From assembly GCA_028698335.1 (NCBI GenBank), contig JAQVDP010000023.1, positions 1 through 44,987 of the forward strand: a DNA stretch of 44,987 nucleotides, read 5' to 3'. The translations under genes were made by a program, and so were the position numbers. Below are positions 33,641-42,273 of this stretch, piece by piece. The notes under the pieces were generated by a model. That model searched no databases. It was not told the DNA's origin and saw only the letters and a list, made by a program, of their open reading frames with translations. This DNA comes from Nevskiales bacterium. Lineage in GTDB: Bacteria > Pseudomonadota > Gammaproteobacteria > Nevskiales > Nevskiaceae. Each line of letters opens with the position of its first letter. Positions within the stretch are counted from its first letter, which is position 1.

Positions 33641-34591
33641 TCAGACCCATCGTTTGACCAGGCCGCGCAGGGAGCGGATGCGTCCGAGCAGTCCGGAGAC
33701 CGGGGCGTCGCCTGGCGGCGGCGGGGCCGACTCGACCTCGTAGCGCTGGTGCAAGCCGGTGTCGCGGGCAAGACGCTGGTGCTGGCGCAGCGCCGACGAC
33801 ACCGCGATCCGGCACTGGCTGTCATGTATGGGCTTGGTGATGAAGCGGTAGATCTGTCCCTGATTGATCAGGTCGATCGCGCTGCCGGCATCGGCGCGCT
33901 CGGTCAGGATGATCGAGACCAGTTCCGGGCGGTGCTGCTTGAGCGTGCCGATGAGGCTCACCACAGGATGATCCTCGACCCGGGTGTCCGAGATCACCAC
34001 GCCGATCGGTTCGCGTTCGAGGGTGCTGACCGCCTCGTCCATGCTGGCGGCACCGAACACGCGGCAATCTGCGCCGAGCACCGCCCGGATCCGGGGCGGG
34101 ACCTGCGGATCGTCGTCGACGACGAGGATGCCGGGCATCGACGCCGGCGGTACCGCCGCCTCCGGGTCGTCGCCGGATTCCGCCGCGGCTGACGTGGTGA
34201 CGGCGGCACTGACGCGGGCCGCCTTGACCGCGCGTTCGACGGTCGCGGTCAGATCCTCGTTGGCCCAGGGCTTGGAGACGAAGCGGAAGATCTCCCCCTC
34301 GTTGATCGAACCGATGATCGCGTTGAGATCCGAATAGCCGGTCAGCAGGATGCGCATCGCGTCGGGATTGAGTTCGCGCGCGGTCCGCAGCAGTTCGATG
34401 CCGGTCATGCCCGGCATGCGCTGGTCCGAGACGATGACGTCGACCGGCTGGGTCTTGAGCAGCTCCAGCGCGCGCTGGCCGCTGTCGGCGAAGTGCAGTT
34501 CGTAGCGGTTGCGGAACAGCATCCGCATCGTCGTCAGGATGCGCGGCTCGTCGTCGACGAACAGCACGCGGGCCTTGGCAGTGTCTTGCAT
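33641..34591 (-). CDS. Response regulator with two receiver domains, no output domain
   Basis: 316 residues. The first receiver (about 8-125) has the acidic pair DDE, phospho-acceptor Asp56 in VSDQRMPGM, Thr in LLTGYSD and Lys in VSKPW. A Ser/Ala-rich linker leads to a second receiver (about 152-270) with VVDDDP, Asp202 in VISDTRVEDH, LTERAD and ITKPI. The C-terminal 45 residues are basic and not a known output domain. Both receivers look competent. The RpfG-like phrase SDQRMPGMTG and FRFVSKPW is common in such signal relays. It lies immediately downstream of the histidine kinase in the same unit, though a 43-base mini-element now separates them. Output may be by protein-protein contact. Confidence 0.86.
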   Translation of the reverse strand: MQDTAKARVLFVDDEPRILTTMRMLFRNRYELHFADSGQRALELLKTQPVDVIVSDQRMPGMTGIELLRTARELNPDAMRILLTGYSDLNAIIGSINEGEIFRFVSKPWANEDLTATVERAVKAARVSAAVTTSAAAESGDDPEAAVPPASMPGILVVDDDPQVPPRIRAVLGADCRVFGAASMDEAVSTLEREPIGVVISDTRVEDHPVVSLIGTLKQHRPELVSIILTERADAGSAIDLINQGQIYRFITKPIHDSQCRIAVSSALRQHQRLARDTGLHQRYEVESAPPPPGDAPVSGLLGRIRSLRGLVKRWV

Positions 34592-34607
34592 GGGGTCTCC
34601 TGGCTAG

Positions 34608-34650
34608 GGCCTGTCAATGCTATGGACGATCGCCATCGTGTTAACAGGTC
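34608..34650. mobile_element. 43-base MITE-like element with CTAG target duplication
   Basis: CTAG (34604-34607) and CTAG (34651-34654) flank the 43-base insert. Its ends GGCCTGTCAATGC and GTGTTAACAGGTC are imperfect inverted repeats (9 of 13 bases). Inside is the stem ACGAT/ATCGT with a CGCC loop. A YTAR-type target (CTAG, and TTAG for the relative at 10717-10720) is known for IS5-family elements, so it may be an IS5-derived miniature. The right CTAG contains the TAG stop of the histidine kinase gene. Confidence 0.65.
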
Positions 34651-36465
34651 CTAGGCCGCGGCCTGGGCGGGATTCGGGGGCGTCGCCGGCCGCGCCTGCC
34701 GCAGCGGCAGGCGGATGCAGAACTCGCTGCCCTTGCCGGGCACCGACCGGACCTCGATTCCGCCGCCGTGGTCCTCGACGATGCGGTAGACGATCGACAG
34801 GCCCAGGCCGGTGCCCTGTCCGACCGGCTTGGTCGTGAAGAATGGCTCGAAGATGCGGGCGCGGACGTCCTCGGGAATGCCGCTGCCGGTGTCGAGGATG
34901 CGGATCACCACGCCGTCGGCGCCGGCGGCGGTGTGGACGAAGATGCGCCCCGGGCCCTCGATCGCCTGCGCCGCGTTGGTGATCAGGTTCAGGAAGACCT
35001 GATTGAGCTGCGACGGCGAGCACTCGATCTGCGGCAGCGGCGAGTAGGCCCGCTTGACCTCGATGCGGTGCTTGAGCTGGTTCTGCGCGATCTTCAGTGC
35101 CGCATCGATGCCGGCGTTGACGTCGAACAGATCGGTTCGCGAGCGGTCGACGCGCGAGAAGTCCTTGAGCGAGGCGACCAGTTCGGCGATCTGCTCGAGG
35201 CCGTGGTCGGTGTCGGCGAGCAGATTGTCGAGTTCGGCGCCGAGTTCATCGGCGGCGACGGTCTGCGCCAGCTGCTGTGCGGTGGCGACGGCTTCGGCGA
35301 CCGCGGCGTCGCTGGCTTCGCCCGTGAGCGCGGCCAGGGCGCGGTCGTGGGCGGCGCAGAGTCCGCGCAGTTCGCCGAGCGCGTCGCGGACGATCTGCGC
35401 GTTGCTGCGCGCGTAGCCGAGCGGTGTGTTGATCTCGTGGGCCACGCCCGCGACCATCTGCCCGAGCGAGGCCATCTTCTCCGATTGGATCAGCTGCGCC
35501 TGCGACGCGCGCAGTTCGTCGAGGGCCTTGCGCAGGTCGCGGGTCCGGGTCTCGACCTGTTCCTCCAGATGCTCGTTGGCGTGCGACAGCTCGGCGTTGG
35601 CGCGGTCAAGATCGCGATAGCTGCGGCGCAGGCGGATGCCGAGCCACATCAGGCCCAGCAGCAGGATCGCCGCATACGCCGCCAGCCACAGCCGGTACTG
35701 GTTGGCGACGGCCACCTGCCGGCTGTGCCATGCGGTGTAGCTGCGTTCCAGTGCCAGCAGCTGTGCAGCGGTCGGCCGGTTCAGGAAGTCGGCCATGCGC
35801 GAGACCAGCTCGGCCTTGTCCGCCATGACTTCGACGCAGCGCGCGCGCAGGCGTCGCATCTGCTCCGCCATCGGCTCCGACTGTGACGACAGGGCCGACA
35901 GTTCGTCGAGCAGGCCGAGGATCGTCGGGCCGTTGGTCGGGGTCTGGACCACGGCGTGCGCGGTGATCTCGCTCTGCAGGCGGCCCAGCTGCCGGGACAC
36001 GGTGTCGGCCACATCCGGTGCGCTCGCGGCCTGCACGGTGTCGGCCAGCGCGGGCACGGCGTCCAGACCCTGGATCAGGCGCTGGTGGATCTGGATGTTG
36101 CGGGCCTCGAAGTCGAAGGCCAGCTCGAATTTCGATTCGATGGTGTCGAGAAAGCGGTCGAGTGCGCGGTCGACGTCGGGGCTGAGGCCGCGCAGCCGCA
36201 GCGCGCCGCGATCGAGCGCGTCGAGCGTGTCGCCGAGCTGGCGCGTCGTCGCCGCGCGTTCGTCGGCGATGCTCGCCATCGAGCTGACGCCGACCTGGGT
36301 GACGGCGCGGTTCAACGCCACGTCCAGGGCATCGACCTTGCGAAGGTTGGCCAGCCGCTGCAGGTGCGTCGCGTTGTCGACGCTCTGTGTCCGCCATGCC
36401 AGAAAGACCAGTGCAGCGATGGCCGCCCCGGCCGCCAGCAGCGGCAGCACGCGCTTGAGTCCCAT
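34651..36465 (-). CDS. Membrane sensor histidine kinase
   Basis: 604 residues. The first membrane helix (about 6-23) and second (about 265-285, [18 protein letters not shown]) enclose an all-helical periplasmic sensor of some 240 residues that recalls DAHL-type sensors ([18 protein letters not shown]). A coiled coil (about 290-325) leads to the phospho-acceptor His343 in [13 protein letters not shown]. The ATP domain carries [31 protein letters not shown] and TGLGLSI. It has no HAMP and no attached receiver. The expected partner is the double-receiver protein just downstream. The stop codon is contained in a CTAG target duplication of a 43-base insertion; the C-terminal [15 protein letters not shown] looks complete. 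A long leader to 36774 is shared with a divergent gene. Confidence 0.9.
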   Translation of the reverse strand: MGLKRVLPLLAAGAAIAALVFLAWRTQSVDNATHLQRLANLRKVDALDVALNRAVTQVGVSSMASIADERAATTRQLGDTLDALDRGALRLRGLSPDVDRALDRFLDTIESKFELAFDFEARNIQIHQRLIQGLDAVPALADTVQAASAPDVADTVSRQLGRLQSEITAHAVVQTPTNGPTILGLLDELSALSSQSEPMAEQMRRLRARCVEVMADKAELVSRMADFLNRPTAAQLLALERSYTAWHSRQVAVANQYRLWLAAYAAILLLGLMWLGIRLRRSYRDLDRANAELSHANEHLEEQVETRTRDLRKALDELRASQAQLIQSEKMASLGQMVAGVAHEINTPLGYARSNAQIVRDALGELRGLCAAHDRALAALTGEASDAAVAEAVATAQQLAQTVAADELGAELDNLLADTDHGLEQIAELVASLKDFSRVDRSRTDLFDVNAGIDAALKIAQNQLKHRIEVKRAYSPLPQIECSPSQLNQVFLNLITNAAQAIEGPGRIFVHTAAGADGVVIRILDTGSGIPEDVRARIFEPFFTTKPVGQGTGLGLSIVYRIVEDHGGGIEVRSVPGKGSEFCIRLPLRQARPATPPNPAQAAA

Positions 36466-36774
36466 CTTTACTCACCCCCGGTGGGTCGCAAGACACGACC
36501 CTCTCGCACGCTGCGCGGCGACGATGCTGCGGTCTGTGGTGCCGCATGCGGCCGATGAGGACTCAGCGCGTGCGAGGCGCCGCTGATCGTGCCGGTATCG
36601 TCGAAGCAACAGCCGGGCAACGGTATGGCCGTTCGGTGAATGGTGGCGTCATCTGTTCGGACGAGGTGCCGCGTCAGGATCGCGGGTTTTCGGGCGTCGA
36701 CTCAGCCGAATGGGGGATTCGGCGCGCGGTGGTCTGCGGTGCACTGTCGGTCCCTCATCCCGGGAGACCGACGC
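36466..36774. promoter_or_regulatory. Divergent intergenic region, kinase to SnoaL-like gene
   Basis: 309 bases with no supported gene. Leftward it must hold the promoter for the histidine kinase (with GGGGGTGAG before its ATG) and rightward that for the SnoaL-like gene (GGGAG before GTG 36775). Open frames here lack ribosome sites and recognisable protein. No clear inverted repeat or sigma-factor box was found. Confidence 0.45.
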
Positions 36775-37275
36775 GTGGATCAGACGCAGATCGAGGCGCG
36801 CCTGCGCCGACTCGAAGCCATCGAAGCCGTGCGCGAACTCAAGTCGCGCTACCTGTTCTGCTGCGACCGCAAGGATACGGCCGGCATGCGTGCCTGCTTT
36901 GCGGACGGCCCGGTCGACATCGACTATGGCGCAATCGGCCGCTTCGACAATGCCGATGCGCTGGTCGAGGTGTTCCGGCAGATCGGGTGTCACGATCACA
37001 TGGTCGAGTTCCATCACGGCGCCAATCCGCAGATCGACGTGAGCGCGGACGACGCCGCCAGCGGAACCTGGAGCCTGCACTACTGCCTGATCAACACGGC
37101 CGAGCAGACGGTGACGCAACTGGCCGGCTACTACGAGGATCGCTACCGTCGCGTCGACGGTCGCTGGAAGATCGAGGCGACGCGCTTCGTCGCCACCTCG
37201 ACGCTGGTGCTCAAGCTCGATGCCGCGGCCGTGGCGACCCTGTTCGCGGGACGGACGCCGCCGCTGGCGGCCTGA
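36775..37275 (+). CDS. SnoaL-like/NTF2-fold protein
   Basis: 166 residues from GTG 36775, with GGGAG about 9 bases upstream; a 45-residue longer frame upstream has no recognisable protein. The fold markers are IEAVRELKSRYLFCCDRKD (start helix), CFADGPVDIDYGAIG, ALVEVFRQIG, MVEFHHGANPQIDV and YYEDRYRRVDGRWKIEATRF, typical of SnoaL-like polyketide-cyclase/ketosteroid-isomerase-related proteins. This family includes isomerases, dehydratases and non-enzymatic binders. A His pair in HHG could be functional. It precedes the steroid 5-alpha-reductase homologue by 64 bases in the same direction, suggesting a role with a steroid-like or cyclic substrate, which is inference. Confidence 0.82.
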   Translation: MDQTQIEARLRRLEAIEAVRELKSRYLFCCDRKDTAGMRACFADGPVDIDYGAIGRFDNADALVEVFRQIGCHDHMVEFHHGANPQIDVSADDAASGTWSLHYCLINTAEQTVTQLAGYYEDRYRRVDGRWKIEATRFVATSTLVLKLDAAAVATLFAGRTPPLAA

Positions 37276-37339
37276 GACAGCGGCCGTGCCGGCGGGACGC
37301 GTATGCTTGCGGCGGGTTCGGCATCGCGGTTGAAGGCAG

Positions 37340-38131
37340 ATGGCGGCTGAGCGGGTATTCGAGCTGACATGGTGGGGCATGCTGCTGGCGTGCCCGGTGG
37401 TCTTCGGCGTGCTGCTGCGACTGCCGGCGGCCTACGGGCGACACAAGAACGTCCAGGGCGCGCAGCCGGCCCGCTGGTGGGGGCCGGGGATTCCGACCCG
37501 CTGGGCGTGGATCCTGATGGAAAGCCCGTCGTCGATCGGCTTCGCGGTGATCTTCGCGCTCGGCGACCGCGCGCTGGAGCCGGTGCCATTGCTGCTGCTG
37601 CTGATGTGGCAGAGCCACTACGTCCAGCGCAGCTTCGTCTACCCGCTGCGGATGCGGGTGCGTCCGGGCGACACGACCCCGCTGCTGATTCCGCTGCTGG
37701 CGATCGTCACCAACCTGGCCGTCTCGTTCCTCAATGCGTCGACGCTGTCCTGGTCACGGCTCGGGCCGGTCTATGACAGCGCCTGGCTCGGCGACCCCCG
37801 CTTCGTCGGCGGCGTGCTGGTGTTCGCGCTCGGCTACCACATCAACCGCAAGGCCGACGCGATGCTGGCGGCGCTGCGCCGCCCCGGCGAGAGCGGGTAC
37901 CGGATTCCGCGGGGATGGCTGTTCGAGCGTGTCAGCTGCCCGAACTATCTCGGCGAATTCCTGATCTGGAGCGGCTGGGCGATCGCGACGTGGTCACCCG
38001 CCGGCGCGCTGTTCCTGCTGTGGACGCTGTCGAACCTGGTGCCCCGGGCCCTGGCCAACCACCGCTGGTATCGCACGATGTTCGCCGAGTATCCGCCGCG
38101 GCGGCGCGCGGTGATCCCCTACCTGCTCTGA
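37340..38131 (+). CDS. Steroid 5-alpha-reductase (SRD5A) family membrane enzyme
   Basis: 263 residues, the same length as human SRD5A1/2 (about 255-260), with about seven membrane segments. Diagnostic blocks are SHYVQRSFVYPLR (Tyr94 at the position of the substrate tyrosine), GYHINRKAD, GYRIPRGWLFERVSCPNYLGE and HRWYRTMFAEYPPRRRAVIPYLL (read in short parts). These line the NADPH pocket in the family. The N-terminal catalytic region reads WILMESPS, with Glu61 retained but the preceding Gln (QE in human enzymes) replaced by Met. The reaction is NADPH reduction of a delta-4 3-keto steroid or an enone-like lipid; bacterial members are known. Its last 13 bases overlap the opposite-strand SET gene. 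Confidence 0.88.
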   Translation: MAAERVFELTWWGMLLACPVVFGVLLRLPAAYGRHKNVQGAQPARWWGPGIPTRWAWILMESPSSIGFAVIFALGDRALEPVPLLLLLMWQSHYVQRSFVYPLRMRVRPGDTTPLLIPLLAIVTNLAVSFLNASTLSWSRLGPVYDSAWLGDPRFVGGVLVFALGYHINRKADAMLAALRRPGESGYRIPRGWLFERVSCPNYLGEFLIWSGWAIATWSPAGALFLLWTLSNLVPRALANHRWYRTMFAEYPPRRRAVIPYLL

Positions 38132-38562
38132 GGCTGCATCGCCGCGCCACCACTCCCGTGCCTGCATGCCGGCAACAGGTAGGGCACGTCCTCGGGCTCG
38201 CTGAATTCCAGATAGTCGCAGGTCAGCTCGGTTCCGGCGGGGATGTCCCGGGCGGCGACGTAGTGCTCCTGGAGCGGCTGCCACAGGCAGTTCGGTTGGT
38301 CGCTGTGGTTGAAGAAGCGGGCGTCGTCGATGCAGAAGTAATACGCCCCGCTCAGGCGCTGGACGCCGCGCCCGCGGTAGCAGTAGCGCAGCATGCTGTC
38401 GCGGATGGCGGGCGGGTAGGTCGACAGCTCGTCTTCGGTCAGGATGCGCAGGGTGCGGGGATCACAGGAATAGATCAGCGCGCCACGGGCGATTGGGGTG
38501 GAGGCGAACAGACCGACGCCGGCGATGGAACTGGCGCCGACGTGATGGGGGACGTGCAGCAT
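38119..38562 (-). CDS. Compact SET-domain protein
   Basis: 147 residues from ATG 38562, essentially one SET domain. GVGLFAS (SAM-binding start), ARFFNHSDQPNC at 82-92 (the NHS motif that forms the pseudoknot), and ELTCDY with Tyr117 are present, and a short tail ends in CRHGSGG. In SET proteins these bind SAM and methylate lysine of a protein. Bacterial SET proteins usually target a ribosomal protein, a host protein or an unknown partner. The gene overlaps the 3' end of the SRD5A gene by 13 bases on the opposite strand and is followed, on its own strand, by no close partner; the transglutaminase-like gene lies 74 bases upstream. The substrate is unknown. Confidence 0.84.
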   Translation of the reverse strand: MLHVPHHVGASSIAGVGLFASTPIARGALIYSCDPRTLRILTEDELSTYPPAIRDSMLRYCYRGRGVQRLSGAYYFCIDDARFFNHSDQPNCLWQPLQEHYVAARDIPAGTELTCDYLEFSEPEDVPYLLPACRHGSGGAAMQPQSR

Positions 38563-38636
38563 AGGCCGAGTGGGTGGCGCACGCGGATGCGTGCGACGCC
38601 GATCATCGCGCAAGGCCCCCGTCCGCGCCAGAGGGG

Positions 38637-39305
38637 TCAGCCGGTGGCCGTCTCGGCGGCGACATCGGCGTCGAAGTCGGCGTCGTCGAGCTGGGTCATG
38701 TGGCCGTAATGCTCGGCAAAGGTCTGCCGCATCGCGTCGAGCGGGACCTCCGCGTATTCGCCGCGGAACGCCAGGTATTCCATGTGCCGGTTCCCCGACA
38801 GGTCGTAGGGGTGATAGATCGAATCGGCGGTGCCGTCGAACTCCAGCGGGCGCAGTCCGAACTTCTCGCAAAGCTCGATGTTGAATGCCGGCGTTGCCTT
38901 CAGCCAGCGGTCGCCGATCAGGATCGAGGTGTAGCCGTGCCAGTAGAAGACGTCGGTCTTCATCGTCTCGCGCAGCCGTGCCGTCGACAGGTGATTGCGG
39001 ACGTCGGCGTACCCGACCTTGGCCGGTATGCCGACGGCGCGGCATACCGCCGCAAGCAGCGCGGACTTGCTGACGCACCAGCCGCGGCCGGTCTCGAGGA
39101 CGCGGCTTGCGCTCAGGCCGCGCGGCGTCAGGACCAGATCGTAGGGGTCGTAGCGGAAGCCGTCGCGGACGGCGTAGTACAGCGCGGTGGCGCGGGCGCG
39201 CACGTCGCCGTCGCCGTCGCCCTGGTGCCGCAGCGCAAAGGCGCGGACTTCGGGGTGATCGGCGTCGATGATCGGCGTCGACAGCAGGAATTCGGAATGC
39301 GGCAT
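38637..39305 (-). CDS. Transglutaminase-like cysteine protease-fold protein
   Basis: 222 residues without signal peptide. Catalytic Cys77 in GRGWCVSKSALLAAVCR and His123 in YWHGYTSILIGDRWLKATPAFN match the transglutaminase-like superfamily. The third residue, usually Asp in a D-P-T motif, appears as ATP-AF-N, which is a known variant of this subgroup. Such proteins act as proteases, amidases or in peptide crosslinking. ATG 39305 is preferred; an in-frame TTG at 39320 adds five residues and is possible. It is probably in one unit with the SET gene on the same strand. The solute-binding protein gene lies divergent, 209 bases away. Confidence 0.82.
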   Translation of the reverse strand: MPHSEFLLSTPIIDADHPEVRAFALRHQGDGDGDVRARATALYYAVRDGFRYDPYDLVLTPRGLSASRVLETGRGWCVSKSALLAAVCRAVGIPAKVGYADVRNHLSTARLRETMKTDVFYWHGYTSILIGDRWLKATPAFNIELCEKFGLRPLEFDGTADSIYHPYDLSGNRHMEYLAFRGEYAEVPLDAMRQTFAEHYGHMTQLDDADFDADVAAETATG

Positions 39306-39514
39306 GGATCGGGAAGCCAATGAGTCGAGCCGTCGAGCGTACTACAGGGTGCGGCTCCGCACAGCATGCGGAGGCGATGCAACCATTCGCCGCGCTCGCG
39401 CATCCTTAGGAGTGACCGGGCCGCGCTGCGTCGGGGCGTTGGCGGGCGCATAATCGCCTGCTACGACCGCTGTCATCACAAAAGCGGCATCCGGGACCGT
39501 CGAGGAGAATCGGA

Positions 39515-40327
39515 ATGCGCAGATGGACGTTCGGGGTTGAGTGGGTGCTCGCAGCCGGCCTGATCGCCGCGTGCCAGCAGCCGGCCGAGCCGCAGGCTCA
39601 GGCAGCGGCGCCGGCGCCGCAGGCGCCCGCCTGCGAGTTGAGTGTCGGCTGGGATCCGTGGGAGCCGTACCAGTTCGAGGACACCGGCGGTGCCATGCGC
39701 GGGCTCGACGTGGAGATCATCTCCCTGCTCGCGGATGACGCGAACTGCGACCTGCGGTTCGTGCGGGGCAGCTGGCAGGATCTGCTCGGACAGGTCCGCA
39801 GCGGCGCGGTCGACATCCTGATGGCGGCGACGCCGACCCCCGAACGGCAGGCGTTCGCGGCGTTTTCGCCGCCCTACCGCCAGGAGCGCTTCGAACTGTT
39901 CGTGCGGGTCGACGATGCCGCGGCGATGGCCGACGCGACCCTGGCGCAGCTGGTCGGCGACGGCCGCAGGATCGGCATCACCGAAGGCTATTACTACGGC
40001 GATTCGGCGACGCCGCTGATTCTCGGCGAGCAGACCCGGGCCCAGTTCGTGGCGGCGCCGCTGGTCGAACTCAACTACACGCGCCTGATCGACGGCGAGA
40101 TCGACGCGATGCTGGACGATCCGGTCGTCGCGGCGGCGATCATGCGGCGCAAGGGCTGGGACGACCGGATCGTCTCCAGCGGACTGATCGTCAACAGCGG
40201 CGACGTCGCCCTGATGTATTCGCGGGCGAGCGTCGATCCGGCGGTGATCGAGCGCCTCGACCGGGCGGTCGAGGCGCGCAAGGCGGATGGCAGCCTGGCG
40301 CGGCTGCTCGCCAAGTACCGCGGCTGA
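39515..40327 (+). CDS. Family 3 solute-binding lipoprotein, amino-acid type
   Basis: 270 residues. Lipobox IAAC (Cys20), then an Ala/Pro/Gln linker and a family 3 periplasmic binding fold: GWDPWEPYQFED (opening of lobe 1), GLDVEIISLLAD, WQDLLGQVRSGAVDILMAA (TPTPERQ next), GITEGYYYG (hinge/lobe 2) and IDAMLDDPVV. Ligands are polar amino acids or related compounds. No permease or ATPase is adjacent, so it may feed another transporter or act as a sensor. ATG 39515 has GAGGAGA upstream. The stop is 4 bases from the end of the convergent lipoprotein gene. Confidence 0.85.
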   Translation: MRRWTFGVEWVLAAGLIAACQQPAEPQAQAAAPAPQAPACELSVGWDPWEPYQFEDTGGAMRGLDVEIISLLADDANCDLRFVRGSWQDLLGQVRSGAVDILMAATPTPERQAFAAFSPPYRQERFELFVRVDDAAAMADATLAQLVGDGRRIGITEGYYYGDSATPLILGEQTRAQFVAAPLVELNYTRLIDGEIDAMLDDPVVAAAIMRRKGWDDRIVSSGLIVNSGDVALMYSRASVDPAVIERLDRAVEARKADGSLARLLAKYRG

Positions 40328-40331
40328 CGGT

Positions 40332-41615
40332 TCAGCCGCCCGCCGCGGGCGTGCGCGGGGTCGCGCGCAACCAGCCGCGCATCTGGCCATTGGCCGTCTG
40401 CACGCCGCCGGCGGCGAGGAAGACGTCGCCGCTGACGGCGCCGGTGTAGATGGTTCCGACCGGACCCTCGTACAGGGTCGTGGCGGCGAGCACCGTGCCG
40501 GTGGTGTCCAGGGTCGTCAACCGGATCTGCCAGGTATCCGGCGTGTCCGGCAACACTTCGCTGAGGACGTAGCGGAGCCCGCCATCGGCCACCATGGCCC
40601 TGGCCCAGTCATCCCGCCCGGTTCCGAACGCCCGGATCGTGCCGAGTGTGCCGTCGACGGGATCGAGGTCGGCGACGAACAGATCGCCTCCGCCGGGTCC
40701 GCCGAAGCCCTGGTAGCTGGAGCCGAACAGCTGCAGCGGGCCGGACGTCACCGGCGCCAGCGCGACCGCGCCGTCGATCGGGCTCTGACTGATGCGCGTG
40801 CTCCAGATCAGGCCGCCGGCGGGATTGCGGCGTTCCACGGCCAGGCCTGACTGGCCGCCGCTCTGGGTGCTGCGCGCCAGCAGCACGGCGTTGCGTTCGG
40901 GCGGGACCCACGCCGCGTCGTAACGGTCGCCCGGTTCACTGTTCGCGCGCAGCAGCCAGTCCAGCTGATAGGCGTTGCCGTCGACGCTCACCGATGCGAT
41001 CCAAGGGTCCTCCCATGCGGCGACGTAGTTGGTCGGAACGTAGATATCGTCGTTGCCGACCAGCAGATACCCGTCGTTGGCGAGCTCGAACATGCGCAGC
41101 GGGCGATTGGGACGTTCGTCGCCGAGCTGGGTGATCTGCAGCAGCTTGCCGTCGTCGTCGAGCTGGCCGATCACGACGTCCGCCTTGCCCAGTGCGCTTG
41201 CACCGTCGACGACGCCAGTGGTGTGGCCGAGGAAGCGCAGGCCCGTCGCCGGTGGCGGCAGCGCTTCCAGCGCGGTGACGGCGTCGGTGCCGCCGGTGCC
41301 GAGGACGTAGCGCCAGCGTTCCTCCGGCTCGCCGGCCGCGTTCAGCGTCAGACGCAGGACGAAGCCGTCGGCCGGGCCGTCGGCGATGCTGCTGGCGGAG
41401 GAATTGAAGTAGCCGGCGATGGTCACGCTGCAGGCGTCGTCGACGATCAGCGCGGTGATCGAACTGCGTGGCAGGTCGTCCGGGAGCAGCCAGGATTGCG
41501 GCCACGTGCCGCAGCCGGTCATGTCGTCCGTTCCGCCGCAGGCGGACAGCAGCAGGGCGGCGACGAGTGTGGGCAGTGGCAGCAGCGGGCTTGCGGATTT
41601 CGGCAGACGGGTCAT
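40332..41615 (-). CDS. Predicted lipoprotein, propeller-like, unrecognised
   Basis: 427 residues. Lipobox LSAC (Cys26), then GG and a body with repeated DGFVLRLTLN, LGKADVVIGQLD, DGYLLVGN, GGDLFVADLD and GDVFLAAGG strands, about six to seven in number. The spacing suggests a beta-propeller, similar to SBBP- or quinoprotein-like secreted proteins. There is no clear catalytic or metal motif. It is unrelated to the two other large lipoproteins here. GGAGA precedes ATG 41615, and the VOC gene ends 17 bases upstream, so these two are likely cotranscribed. Function unknown. Confidence 0.68.
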   Translation of the reverse strand: MTRLPKSASPLLPLPTLVAALLLSACGGTDDMTGCGTWPQSWLLPDDLPRSSITALIVDDACSVTIAGYFNSSASSIADGPADGFVLRLTLNAAGEPEERWRYVLGTGGTDAVTALEALPPPATGLRFLGHTTGVVDGASALGKADVVIGQLDDDGKLLQITQLGDERPNRPLRMFELANDGYLLVGNDDIYVPTNYVAAWEDPWIASVSVDGNAYQLDWLLRANSEPGDRYDAAWVPPERNAVLLARSTQSGGQSGLAVERRNPAGGLIWSTRISQSPIDGAVALAPVTSGPLQLFGSSYQGFGGPGGGDLFVADLDPVDGTLGTIRAFGTGRDDWARAMVADGGLRYVLSEVLPDTPDTWQIRLTTLDTTGTVLAATTLYEGPVGTIYTGAVSGDVFLAAGGVQTANGQMRGWLRATPRTPAAGG

Positions 41616-41632
41616 CGGGGTGGTCTCCGGGA

Positions 41633-42106
41633 TCAGGCGGACTGCGCCGGCAGGCTGCCGAACGCGGCCTTCCAGTTGTCGACGGTCGCAAACGCGCGGT
41701 ATTCGGCGGCCATCTCGGGCGTCAGCAGTTCGAGCAGGGTGTGGCCTTCGACCCAGACCTCGACGACGTGAAAGAACGGGCCGCGCGGCCCTTTCTGCCA
41801 GGACCAGCCGACGCCGTCGCAGACGGCGGCGATCGTGGCTTCGTCGACCGGGACCGAGATGGCCGCGTGAAATCCGCTGGGCGCCGGTGGTCCGGATTCG
41901 ACCATCGCCGGCAGCTCCGGGCTCGAGGGGGTCAGCGCCCGACCCGCGGGGTAGATCTCGATCGAGGATCCCTGATCGTCGCCGGCGAAGACGATGTAGC
42001 TGTCGGCATACATCGGAAACGGCAGGGCCTCGGTGCGCCACAGGCAGGCCAACGCCTCGGCGGTGCGGCGCGGTTGCGCGGCACAGATGGAGATGTGGTG
42101 GATCAT
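41633..42106 (-). CDS. VOC-fold (glyoxalase/bleomycin-resistance) protein
   Basis: 157 residues from ATG 42106 (AAAGG upstream; a longer frame to 42211 has no support). A beta-alpha-beta-beta-beta pattern typical of VOC proteins begins MIHHISICAAQPRRTAEAL, and later has SSIEIYP and FHAAISVPVD. The C-terminal half has FFHVVEVWVEGHTLLELLTPEMA. Candidate metal ligands are His4/His5, a Glu in IEIYP and a His near 125, but a full set cannot be assigned. VOC members isomerise, cleave or bind small molecules. It heads the unit with the lipoprotein gene and is divergent from the TetR regulator at 42274, a usual regulator-target layout. Confidence 0.78.
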   Translation of the reverse strand: MIHHISICAAQPRRTAEALACLWRTEALPFPMYADSYIVFAGDDQGSSIEIYPAGRALTPSSPELPAMVESGPPAPSGFHAAISVPVDEATIAAVCDGVGWSWQKGPRGPFFHVVEVWVEGHTLLELLTPEMAAEYRAFATVDNWKAAFGSLPAQSA

Positions 42107-42273
42107 CGCGACGGACCTTTTTGTTATTGATGTCACATATAGTGACATTAAAATTGGAATCCGTGCAATACTGTTTCCGGCGTTCATCTGCCGCAGTCGT
42201 TCAGGAGTCATGCAGTGCCCAATTCCAGCGTCGAAACCGGAGCGCCCCGCGGGCGTGATCCGCGGTGTCCGCG

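Noticed and set aside
37340-38131. Isoprenylcysteine methyltransferase or DUF1295 protein
   Set aside because: The folds are related, but YRIPRGWLFERVSCPNYLGE and the end block fit SRD5A much better.
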